Of a stretch of DNA of 15,717 bases, positions 1 through 6,019 are shown one piece after another (the stretch's first letter is position 1; each line of letters starts with the position of its first letter). The position numbers were made by a program, and so were the translations under genes. A model generated the notes under the pieces. The model was not told the origin of the DNA, made no database searches, and worked only from the letters and a program-made list of their open reading frames with translations. This DNA is from Desulfovibrio sp. (GTDB lineage Bacteria > Desulfobacterota > Desulfovibrionia > Desulfovibrionales > Desulfovibrionaceae): assembly GCA_009773975.1 (NCBI GenBank), contig VSMX01000045.1, forward strand, positions 1-15,717, given 5' to 3'.

Positions 1-54
1 CGCTCCCATCCGCATCTGATTCAGGCCTGTTTTGCGCAAGCAGGATGTGTTTAA
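1..54 (+). CDS. C-terminal end of an IS630-family transposase (5' part outside window)
   Basis: The reading frame is open from base 1 and stops at TAA 52-54. It encodes only the last 17 residues, ending in LIQACFAQAGCV. The tail matches the end of the second transposase copy in this window (stop at 1573-1575) at 14 of 17 positions, and that copy carries recognisable IS630 DDE motifs. The fragment is therefore the end of a related insertion sequence entering from the left. Whether the upstream part is intact cannot be seen. Confidence 0.7.
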   Translation, partial: RSHPHLIQACFAQAGCV

Positions 55-76
55 ATATAAAATAGATGATCAGTAA
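1..76 (+). repeat. IS630 3'-end repeat, copy 1
   Basis: This stretch is a direct repeat of 1522-1597. The similarity runs through the transposase C-terminus and continues past the stop codon: both copies read TAAATATAAAAT after the last codon and both end in ATCAGTAA. After that the two sequences diverge, which marks the approximate right end of the element. The exact terminal inverted repeat cannot be set because neither left end is present. Confidence 0.65.
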
Positions 77-550
77 GTAATGATAAGAGGTCTTTTCCAG
101 TCCCATTCACATGGAATCTTGCAAACAGTGCCATTGTCAGGTCAACCATCTCAGGTTAAAACTGCACATGGGAACTCCCTGAGCATCATGCCCTGTTGGT
201 GGTGAATTGGTAAAATCCATTCTTTTTGCAAGAAAAATGTCCGATGAAGTCGAAACTATCCCACAATTATGGAACTGCGATGCGGCTCTGGGAAAAATTT
301 CAAATGGAGAATTTTACTAAAAACACAGTGCTGCATCCACGGAAAGTGCGAAAAATCCTGGACACTACCCATGTCTTTGATTTTGGCTTTCTCGATAGCT
401 GAATCTGTAAGAATGGCGGGCATAAATCACTCTTTTTGGGATAACTTTTTCCCATGATTTGGGTCACGAGCCATTGTTATCCAAAAAGTTTCCATATTCA
501 AATGTGTTTGAATGATACACCCATGATACAGCATGAAACAGTAATTAAAG
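77..550. other. Intergenic accessory stretch between IS630 fragment and tmRNA terminator
   Basis: About 470 bases without a convincing intact gene. Short ORFs here (for example 269-457) show no family resemblance as they stand. The middle part (237-444) may hold a decayed DNA-binding gene, listed separately. No tRNA, CRISPR or clear promoter is seen. Because the stretch lies just beyond the 3' end of tmRNA, a common integration target, it may be leftover mobile-element DNA. Confidence 0.4.
237..444 (+). pseudogene. Possible decayed excisionase/AlpA-like helix-turn-helix gene
   Basis: ATG 237 opens a 27-residue peptide that includes IPQLWNCDAALGKIS and stops at 318-320. The next frame (from 301) continues with KNTVLHPRKVRKILD and VFDFGFLDS, then TGA at 400-402, then 13 more codons to TAA 442-444. 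Put together, the order 'LW..DAA..L.IS...Y', 'HPRKV.KI', 'FDF.FLDS(W)' resembles small excisionase or AlpA winged-helix proteins, where a Trp codon (TGG) often follows the last Ser; TGG to TGA would explain the stop. The reading needs one frameshift and one nonsense change. It is a pattern-based guess with no search behind it. The position beside the tmRNA 3' end would suit a remnant of an integrative element. Confidence 0.25.
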
Positions 551-551
551 C

Positions 552-587
552 AAAAAGCCTGTAACTTTTGATGCTTACAGGCTTTTT
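552..587 (-). terminator. Rho-independent terminator of tmRNA
   Basis: Arms AAAAAGCCTGTAA (552-564) and TTACAGGCTTTTT (575-587) are perfectly complementary over 13 bases with a 10-base loop. Read on the minus strand the stem ends in five Ts, 34 bases beyond the CCA end of tmRNA. This is the expected distance and form for the ssrA terminator. The symmetry means it could also stop plus-strand transcription coming from the IS side. Confidence 0.8.
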
Positions 588-620
588 TGTTACTGTACGG
601 AACAGTGCGAAATCAGCAAA

Positions 621-998
621 TGGTGGAGATGGGGAGAGTTGAACTCCCGTCCGCAAATAATCCACACGCAGCATCTACAGGTTTAGGCCAAAATTAAATT
701 TTATCATGTCATGAGCCTTTGGCCGGGCATAACAAGACGAGTTTCCCGGTAAAAATCTCGCGAAAAACCCCGGCAAACACCAGTTTTCGCCAGCCTGACG
801 AATGTCGTTCCGAAAAATTATCAGGCATCATCTTTCAGAACGTGATCGCCTGAGCGATCATGTAGCCTGGCTGCTAGGCAGCGTAAGCGTATTCGTAATC
901 GTTGTTGGCAATTACTTTTTTGCCGCTTTTTACGAGGCCAGCGGCGCCTCGACCTGCCGCAACGGCTTCCATATCCACGTCGAAACCAATGCATCCCC
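621..998 (-). ncRNA. ssrA: Transfer-messenger RNA (tmRNA)
   Basis: tmRNA is charged with alanine and works with SmpB. It rescues ribosomes stalled on mRNAs lacking stop codons and adds a degradation tag. On the minus strand the gene begins GGGGATG at 998 and ends in CCA encoded at 621-623. The 5' GGGGATG pairs with CATCTCC (625-631) to form the 7-bp acceptor stem with one G-U. The T arm is intact: stems GGGAG/CTCCC (632-636 with 644-648) around the loop TTCAACT. The tag reading frame (874-909) encodes ANNDYEYAYAA and is followed by TAG. The length of 378 bases is usual for a one-piece bacterial tmRNA. A matching promoter lies just upstream and a terminator downstream, so the gene should be functional although IS fragments flank it. 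The tag is of the kind found in Desulfovibrio. Confidence 0.96.
874..909 (-). other. tmRNA tag-peptide reading frame (ANNDYEYAYAA)
   Basis: Read on the minus strand from GCC at 909-907, the frame runs GCC AAC AAC GAT TAC GAA TAC GCT TAC GCT GCC TAG. It gives an 11-residue tag with the AYAA-type C-terminus that proteases recognise. It is placed where the resume codon is expected, shortly after an A-rich stretch. Confidence 0.92.
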
Positions 999-1007
999 GT
1001 TGGTTAC

Positions 1008-1036
1008 AAAATAAGATAGCCAGGGCATTTTGACAA
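1008..1036 (-). promoter_or_regulatory. Sigma70-type promoter of tmRNA
   Basis: On the minus strand a -35 box TTGTCA (1036-1031, five of six consensus bases) and a -10 box TATTTT (1013-1008) are separated by exactly 17 bases. The GGGG start of tmRNA follows 9 bases after the -10 box. The upstream edge sits about 25 bases from the start of recognisable IS630 sequence, so the element arrived or was truncated without removing the promoter core. Confidence 0.75.
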
Positions 1037-1060
1037 GTCATTTTCTTAACAAATCCAGGG

Positions 1061-1575
1061 GTGGCGCAGATTCATTCCGTTCTCGCTGTAGTAATGAACT
1101 ATAAGGCTTTTTCCCGCTACTACCCAAAAGTTTCAATACATTTACGGAGCAAATTAAGTCGTGAGCATTTGTCTGTGATGAGCGGAATTTCTCCCGCAGG
1201 CAGGTTATATGTCCAGATACAGGAAAGATCATTCAAGGGGGCGGACGTGATTTCCTTTCTCCGTCATTTGCTCATGCATATCACAGGTAAAATTCTCGTG
1301 GTATTGGATGGCTGTCAAATTCACAGAAGTAATGAAATCAAAAAATTTTTGGTCGAAGATGCAGAGAAACGCATTTGGATTGACGCCTTCCTCCATATTG
1401 TCCGGATCTAAATCCGGATGAGGGAGTCTGGAACAATTTGAAAAGAGTGTGTTTGAAAAACCAAATCTTTTCTGGCTTGAAGGAACCTGGAAAAGGGTTG
1501 CGAAAAGCAATCATGCAGTTTCGTTCCCGCCCCCAATTGATTCAGGCTTGTTTTGCCCAGACAGGCTGTGTTTAA
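1061..1575 (+). pseudogene. IS630-family transposase, 5'-truncated and frameshifted
   Basis: This is the remnant of a DDE transposase of the IS630 group, which inserts at TA dinucleotides. The first frame (from GTG 1061) shows LSREHLSVMSGISPAGRLY and ILVVLDGCQIHRSNE; the Asp in LDG is the second DDE residue. At about 1385-1390 the frame must shift by -1 to continue as LPPYCPDLNPDEGVWNNLK, with the final Glu of DDE, and it then ends LIQACFAQTGCV at TAA 1573-1575. The N-terminal DNA-binding half and the first Asp are missing, and the first 20 or so residues look scrambled. A protein made from this copy should be inactive. Programmed frameshifting is less likely, since no slippery run is seen at the shift and the 5' half is gone anyway. 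Confidence 0.85.
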
Positions 1576-1597
1576 ATATAAAATGAAATATCAGTAA
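1522..1597 (+). repeat. IS630 3'-end repeat, copy 2
   Basis: Direct repeat of bases 1-76, covering the last 17 codons of the transposase and about 22 bases after its stop. Both copies end in ATCAGTAA, after which similarity is lost. Same orientation as copy 1; the tmRNA gene lies between the two. Confidence 0.65.
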
Positions 1598-1871
1598 TCA
1601 GTGGTTCCTTAAAAATACCTTGACTTCTGAAGCGGGTCCATGCATGAAATTTATAATATGTTTTAGGCGATGGACTCATCCTGTTTTTTTCCATAAGAAT
1701 ATGCATGGGATGGAAAATGACGGCATTATGAGAATAAATAATATTAAAAAAACGTTAATAAATTGACAAGTTATCTCTATGATTAAGTTTCTGGACATCG
1801 TCTGTCATTTTTAGGGCAATTTCGTGCATCGAATAAAAATACAATGGCCGGAGCCATATTAAGTTTATCCG
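1598..1871. other. Spacer between IS630 remnant and hydrolase gene
   Basis: 274 AT-rich bases without a plausible gene. It holds an 8-bp inverted repeat TTTTCCAT/ATGGAAAA (1687-1694 and 1710-1717) with a 15-base loop, and a good -35-like TTGACA at 1763-1768. No -10 box is found at standard spacing after it, so I do not call a promoter, though one for the hydrolase-selB pair would be expected here. Confidence 0.35.
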
Positions 1872-2498
1872 GTGAACCAAAAAATATTCTTTATCCATGG
1901 CGCTGGTGATACTGCTCAAAGCTCTGCCAGGTATTACGCCATGGAAAAATACCTGAAAAGCCTCAAGCCTCTTTCCTATTTTACACACGCAACATATGCT
2001 GCATCGCTAGAAAGTTTGCTCGTGCAAACAGAAAGCGCAAATCACAATTCAATATTTATTGGCGAGAGCTTTGGAGGCTTCTGGGCAGCGCAGCTTGCGG
2101 CAATCAAGTGGGCTAATTGCATCTTGCTAAACCCTGTTGTATATCCGGCAATTCAGATGCAGCAATTTACGGGGCGCCTTATTCAAGCAAATGGAGAGCC
2201 GCTATCCGGGGCCCTTCTCAAGGAATACGCGAGCGCGTTTGATCCTCGTCCAAGGCTGAAAAACAGATTAATCCTGGTGCTGGGCAAAAACGATACGGTG
2301 CTTGACCCGGAGCTTTCCTGCAAATATTTTCACAATATTGCGAATCTCATGATTATGACTGATGATGTCCACACTGTGGACAAGCCGGAAAGCATTCTCA
2401 AAATAGCTGAAGCTATCTTCAAGATAAAAGCAGAAAGTTTTTTGAAATACCTATGCAGGCGAGTAAGGGATATATCCTTATCATCATCGGTTTTTTAA
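1872..2498 (+). CDS. Small YqiA-like alpha/beta hydrolase
   Basis: A 208-residue predicted cytoplasmic serine hydrolase or esterase; the substrate is unknown. An oxyanion-side motif FIHGAG lies at residues 7-12 and the nucleophile elbow G-E-S-F-G at 64-68 (Ser66). LLNPVV (85-90) follows, then GKNDTVLD (138-145, probable acid Asp141) and DDVH (164-167, probable His167). The order and spacing match E. coli YqiA/YcfP-type proteins (NPAV, GDEVLD, NH). The start is GTG: an in-frame stop lies at 1860-1862, and the next Met (residue 24) would remove the HGAG motif. No strong ribosome binding site is seen, so expression may be low. The gene ends 24 bases before selB, so the two are likely co-transcribed. 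The basic, Ser-rich tail (about 190-208) goes beyond the usual fold. Confidence 0.75.
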   Translation: MNQKIFFIHGAGDTAQSSARYYAMEKYLKSLKPLSYFTHATYAASLESLLVQTESANHNSIFIGESFGGFWAAQLAAIKWANCILLNPVVYPAIQMQQFTGRLIQANGEPLSGALLKEYASAFDPRPRLKNRLILVLGKNDTVLDPELSCKYFHNIANLMIMTDDVHTVDKPESILKIAEAIFKIKAESFLKYLCRRVRDISLSSSVF

Positions 2499-2522
2499 TA
2501 ATTTTTTCTACAAGGTATAACG

Positions 2523-4478
2523 ATGGATGCGGTATTGGGCACGGCTGGCCATATTGATCACGGAAAAACTTCCCTGGTGCGCGCATTGACAGGCATCAAT
2601 TGTGATCGTCTGGATGAGGAAAAGCGCAGGGGCATTACAATAGAGCTGGGCTTTGCATGGCTTGATCTGCCAGATGGACGGCGCCTGGGAATTATCGATG
2701 TGCCTGGCCATGAACGCTTCGTCAAAACCATGGTCGCCGGGGCTGCAGGAATTGACTGTATGCTTCTTGTAATCGCCGCGGACGAAGGGGTAATGCCCCA
2801 GACCAGGGAACATCTTGATATCTGTTCCCTGCTTGGAGTTCGTTCTGGCATTGTTGCTCTCACCAAAACTGACATTGTTGACGAAGACTGGCTGCAAATG
2901 GTTACTGAAGATGTCAAGGATAATTTGCGTGGCACCTTTCTTGAAGGGGCGCCAATTATCCCCGTTTCGTCGGCAAACGGTAATGGTATTGGCGCATTGC
3001 GCACAGCAGTTATCGGCATGGTTGCAGCCCTTGAAGGCAGGCAAAGAACCGATCTTTTGCGCTTGCCGGTGGACAGGGTATTTACCTTGAAAGGTTTTGG
3101 AACCGTAGTAACCGGTACCCTTGTCTCCGGCTTGTGCAAACAGGGAGAGGATATCAGCATCTTTCCTGCCGGCAAGCAGGCAAGGGTCAGGAGCATTCAG
3201 GTTCATGGCAATCAGGTGCAGGAGGGCAGGTCTGGGCAGCGCTGCGCCATGAACTTGCAAGGTGTGGAGGTGGATGAAATTCAGCGGGGAGACATAATAG
3301 GGCGCCCCAATACCCTTTTTCCTTCAAAAAGGTGGATCATTCATCTGAGCTGTCTTTCAAGCGCGCCGCATCCCATCCGCCAACGCATGGAAGTACATTT
3401 TCATCATGGATCAAGAGAATCTTCGGCAAAGATAATTTTCAGGGACAGAGATGATCTCAAGCCAGGGAAAAGTGCCATTGCCGAGCTTTATCTTTCCCAA
3501 GCGATAGCAGGTGTTTTCGGCGATCATTGCGTTTTACGCGCCCATTCACCCCTACGTACAATAGCGGGCGGCACCCTGATTGATCCTTTGCCCCCTGTTT
3601 TGCGTGCAAGGGACCCACTTTTCGGAAAAAAGTTTTCCGCGTTGGAAGAATTGGCAAGGCTTGCAGAAAAAAACAGGAGTAAACTTTCATCTGCAGATGC
3701 CCGGGAATTGGTCAGTTTGGCTCTTTCGTTGCGTGATATGCCCGGAGCAGATGAAAAACGTCTGACTGTGTTGACAGGTCTGCCATCGAATGTGCTGGAA
3801 GCCGCATTGAAGAAAACAGCGGAAAAAGGACAGGCTATTTGCTGGGATTCTGCCACAAAATCCTGGGTGGACAAGGATGTATTCGATGCAAGTCTGGACA
3901 AATGCCTTGAAAGAATTGCCGAACTCCATGAACGTGAGCCGCTGAAGGGTTTTTTTGCGCAGAATGCGCTGTGCTCGGGTTGGGGTGATAACCTGCCTTC
4001 CCGATATACCCAGAAAGTGCTTGATCGTGGTATAAAAAGAGGCCACCTCAAAGAAGAGGGCAACGGATTGAAACTTGCCTCGTGGGAAGTCAAGCCCGAT
4101 GCGGATCAATCGGAAATCATGACGCGGCTTCAGGATATGTATGAAAAAAGCGGATTAACACCGCCAACTCTCAAGGAAGTACAGGAAACACTTTCTGCAG
4201 ATCTAAAACAGATAATGTCAATTTTGGCTCACCTGTGCGAAAATGGGCATCTCGTAAGAATTCAGGAAGGTTTCTATTATGACAAGGCAGTTCTTGATGA
4301 CATATTGCAAAAAGTACGTAAATGGTTTGCCAATCATGACAATCTTGACGTTGGCGCAATGAAGACAATTTTTGGCATTTCCCGCAAATTCGCTATTCCG
4401 CTTTTGGAATATCTGGACTCAATCGGAATCACATACCGCGTTGGCAATCAGAGACAGTTGCGTAAAACAGGAAATTAA
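2523..4478 (+). CDS. selB: Selenocysteine-specific elongation factor SelB
   Basis: SelB is a GTPase that brings Sec-tRNA(Sec) to the ribosome at UGA codons marked by a SECIS hairpin. The N-terminal G domain has AGHIDHGKT (8-16, P-loop), RRGITIELGFAW (35-46, switch I), DVPGH (59-63) and TKTD (114-117). EF-Tu-like beta-barrel domains follow, containing VDRVFTLKGFGTVVTGT. The C-terminal third is rich in short helices typical of the winged-helix repeats that bind SECIS RNA. The length of 651 residues is a little above E. coli SelB (about 614). AAGG (2512-2515) lies 7 bases before ATG. The ILGF/IELGFA signature separates SelB from EF-Tu. selA, selD and tRNA-Sec are not in the window but must exist elsewhere if the system works. 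Confidence 0.96.
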   Translation: MDAVLGTAGHIDHGKTSLVRALTGINCDRLDEEKRRGITIELGFAWLDLPDGRRLGIIDVPGHERFVKTMVAGAAGIDCMLLVIAADEGVMPQTREHLDICSLLGVRSGIVALTKTDIVDEDWLQMVTEDVKDNLRGTFLEGAPIIPVSSANGNGIGALRTAVIGMVAALEGRQRTDLLRLPVDRVFTLKGFGTVVTGTLVSGLCKQGEDISIFPAGKQARVRSIQVHGNQVQEGRSGQRCAMNLQGVEVDEIQRGDIIGRPNTLFPSKRWIIHLSCLSSAPHPIRQRMEVHFHHGSRESSAKIIFRDRDDLKPGKSAIAELYLSQAIAGVFGDHCVLRAHSPLRTIAGGTLIDPLPPVLRARDPLFGKKFSALEELARLAEKNRSKLSSADARELVSLALSLRDMPGADEKRLTVLTGLPSNVLEAALKKTAEKGQAICWDSATKSWVDKDVFDASLDKCLERIAELHEREPLKGFFAQNALCSGWGDNLPSRYTQKVLDRGIKRGHLKEEGNGLKLASWEVKPDADQSEIMTRLQDMYEKSGLTPPTLKEVQETLSADLKQIMSILAHLCENGHLVRIQEGFYYDKAVLDDILQKVRKWFANHDNLDVGAMKTIFGISRKFAIPLLEYLDSIGITYRVGNQRQLRKTGN

Positions 4479-4547
4479 TTTCTTATTCTCCCAGCTTTCG
4501 AAATGGATGTAAAATTACAGTGAGTTTGCTCTCATAAAGGATTGAAA

Positions 4548-4688
4548 ATGTTGTCGCCGAGGCAATATGGAAGAAAACAAATAATTCTTCCCGAAAAAAT
4601 TGCCCACTGGGCCGCGCAAGCCCAAAATGCCGCACCAACGAAAAAATGCTGCGGCCGCGCGAAGCGCGCCCAAATAGTTAAGTCTTGA
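4548..4688 (+). CDS. Possible 46-residue basic small protein
   Basis: ATG 4548 is preceded by AAAGG (4536-4540) at a good 7-base spacing, and the frame runs to TGA 4686-4688. The peptide has LPEKIAHWAAQAQNAAP in the middle and ends with the basic, Cys-containing TKKCCGRAKRAQIVKS. I do not recognise the family. It lies alone between selB and the thermonuclease-like gene. A GC-rich hairpin (4653-4671) sits inside its last third, and local base composition there differs from the surroundings, so the stretch could instead be a structured RNA or a dispersed repeat that happens to be open. The case rests on the ribosome binding site only. Confidence 0.4.
   Translation: MLSPRQYGRKQIILPEKIAHWAAQAQNAAPTKKCCGRAKRAQIVKS
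4653..4671. repeat. GC-rich hairpin inside small ORF
   Basis: GGCCGCGC (4653-4660) and GCGCGCCC (4664-4671) pair over 8 positions with one C-C mismatch around a GAA loop. It stands out as an almost pure GC island in AT-rich intergenic DNA. There is no T run on either side, so it is not a standard terminator. Confidence 0.5.
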
Positions 4689-4722
4689 ATTTTTGCAATA
4701 ATGTGGCATGGGAGAGAAAGCA

Positions 4723-5244
4723 ATGACGAACAAATATGCTCAGATTCTAATTTTTTATGTCTTTGTCATGGTATTCATACCTCCAGTAAAATCTTTTGCC
4801 TGGGAAAGTTACATTGCGGAAACGCTGGTACTATATGTACAAAAAATTGATGAAGCCAATCTGGTATATGCAGCCAAAAAGCAGAATTCTAAAGATATTC
4901 CTTTAATAATTCGTTTTTATGGCATTGGCATACCAACTACAAAACAACCTTTTGGGTTTGAAGCTCATAATTTTCTCATAAATTTACTGCCCAAAAATTC
5001 CAAAATCATCGTAACGATTGTTGGTAAAGATGATGAAGGGATTTTAAATGCCCTTGTCCAGTATAAAGATCATTCTGTAAATAACGGTCTTGTGGACCAA
5101 GGTCTTGCCTGGGTTGAAAGGGCAACCTGCAAGGCGTTTTTCTGCCGCAGATGGTATATTCAGGAACATATTGCCCTGAAAGACAAACGAGGTATCTGGA
5201 GCCTTAATAGTACAAGAACACCCTGGCAATGGGGAACTGAATAA
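4723..5244 (+). CDS. Exported thermonuclease-fold (SNase-like) protein, catalytic residues mostly lost
   Basis: A 173-residue protein. ATG 4723 is preferred over ATG 4708 because GGAGAG (4711-4716) sits 6 bases ahead of it. Residues 1-25 are a signal-peptide-like segment (hydrophobic ILIFYVFVMVFIPP, probable cleavage after SFA), so it should act in the periplasm or outside. The rest follows staphylococcal nuclease: IRFYGIGIP (63-71), QPFGFEAHNFL, IVTIVGKDDEGILNALV, VNNGLVDQGLAW (119-130), RGIWS, TPWQW. In active enzymes the loop reads GIDAPE with catalytic Glu, and D..GR has catalytic Arg. Here those sites are G69, T72 and I107, and only Arg64 remains. It is therefore probably a binding or structural protein, not a nuclease. 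C136 and C141 could form a disulfide. Confidence 0.75.
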   Translation: MTNKYAQILIFYVFVMVFIPPVKSFAWESYIAETLVLYVQKIDEANLVYAAKKQNSKDIPLIIRFYGIGIPTTKQPFGFEAHNFLINLLPKNSKIIVTIVGKDDEGILNALVQYKDHSVNNGLVDQGLAWVERATCKAFFCRRWYIQEHIALKDKRGIWSLNSTRTPWQWGTE

Positions 5245-5276
5245 CAATTTAATAAAATGAGTGGAAGGAGGAATTA

Positions 5277-5702
5277 ATGACGGATTCCCAATCAATGAAC
5301 GCATTCCTTGAAGAATGGAAAATAGATCCCCCAAATGTAAAACCTGCATTTATTGACTATATGAACTTTCTGGAAAGCGCTCCAGATATTGTAACTGATT
5401 TCAAAAGCAGACCTCAAATTAGTTATTCTTTGCGCGCAAGGAATACATCGCAAACAAATCGGGATCTGTTTGTTTTGATCGATGTAGTCGATGACGACCC
5501 ACAAAACCGTTGGCTTTCGGTTTGTTTTTATGCTCATCTGGTAACCGACCCCGAGGAAAATGGAGATCTTGTGCCAGCAGGACTTTTTGGAGAAGATGCT
5601 ATATGCTTCAACCTTGATGAAGACGATGAAGCTATGCGCAGCTATATTAAAACCAGATTGAAAGAAGCCGTTCAAAATACCAAAAATCAACCAAATTGGT
5701 AG
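5277..5702 (+). CDS. Acidic protein of unknown function (141 aa)
   Basis: A soluble, acidic protein with no signal peptide or membrane segment. A strong AGGAGG (5266-5271) lies 5 bases before ATG 5277, so it is probably well translated. Its core has DFKSRPQISYSLRARN (41-56), DLFVLIDVVDDDP (63-75) and NRWLSVCFYAHLV (77-89), followed by GDLVPAGLFGEDAICFNLDEDD (96-117). The pattern, a hydrophobic strand rich in Asp followed by an invariant-looking G-E-D-A-x-C-F, resembles an uncharacterised protein I associate with Desulfovibrio-type genomes, but I cannot name a family. It follows the thermonuclease-like gene by 32 bases and may share its transcript. The perfect palindrome at 5727-5753 lies right after it. 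Confidence 0.75.
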   Translation: MTDSQSMNAFLEEWKIDPPNVKPAFIDYMNFLESAPDIVTDFKSRPQISYSLRARNTSQTNRDLFVLIDVVDDDPQNRWLSVCFYAHLVTDPEENGDLVPAGLFGEDAICFNLDEDDEAMRSYIKTRLKEAVQNTKNQPNW

Positions 5703-6019
5703 CAAGCAGGGCTTTGCGTCTTGCGCCAGTGAGGGGTTTGAAACCCCTCACTGTAACGTACGCATCTTATATTCCGCCGAAAGTGTAGGGGGCGGGCTTA
5801 TTCGGCCTGACTGCCGATGTTTCAAACCAAAAGGTATTTTCATGGACAAGGACATGAATCTGGACAAAAGCTTTTTTCAAAACATATTTGAACATAAGTG
5901 CCTGCCTTAAATGAATGTTCATATCCAGCCCGGCATTTGGCAAAAATGCCTTACATTGCTCCCACGCTATCAGGGAAATGAACAATATTTTTGCTTGGTA
6001 CTTTTTTACAGGAAAAACA
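5703..6019. other. Intergenic region upstream of rfbB
   Basis: 317 bases. It holds the perfect palindrome at 5727-5753 and a 7-bp hairpin GGCATTT/AAATGCC (5932-5938 and 5944-5950) in the probable rfbB leader. Two tiny plus-strand frames (5842-5910 and 5911-6027, same frame split by TAA) show no recognisable content. No standard promoter could be fixed, although one for rfbBA is expected here. Confidence 0.4.
5727..5753. terminator. Perfect 27-base palindrome, probable transcription terminator or structured 3' end
   Basis: CAGTGAGGGGTTT (5727-5739) and AAACCCCTCACTG (5741-5753) are exact reverse complements around a single central G. It lies 24 bases after the stop of the 141-residue protein gene. 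As RNA it would form a very stable hairpin with a small loop. There is no T run on either strand, so it is not a textbook intrinsic terminator. It may instead protect the mRNA 3' end, bind a dimeric protein, or be a dispersed palindromic repeat. Confidence 0.5.

Noticed and set aside
400..402. In-frame TGA in the excisionase-like trace as a selenocysteine codon, prompted by selB nearby
   Set aside because: The position suits a decayed Trp codon, the gene also carries a frameshift, and no SECIS-like hairpin is evident after the TGA.
802..1014. Plus-strand ORF of 70 residues across the tmRNA gene
   Set aside because: It is antisense to an intact structured tmRNA and has no recognisable content.
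1385..1390. Programmed -1 frameshift in the IS630 transposase
   Set aside because: There is no slippery heptamer at the shift and the 5' half of the gene is missing, so decay is the simpler explanation.
2508..3260. Long minus-strand ORF of 250 residues inside selB (and a second of 212 residues at 2558-3196)
   Set aside because: Both lie wholly opposite the conserved SelB G domain, show no family motifs, and are explained by the codon use of selB.
4515..4733. Minus-strand ORFs of 72 and 63 residues opposite the small ORF
   Set aside because: No ribosome binding site, no motifs; open frames here follow from the GC-rich hairpin region.
5915..6019. Upstream ATG for rfbB adding 35 residues
   Set aside because: The added segment lacks family similarity, and ATG 6020 has a proper ribosome binding site and puts the NAD motif at residue 8.
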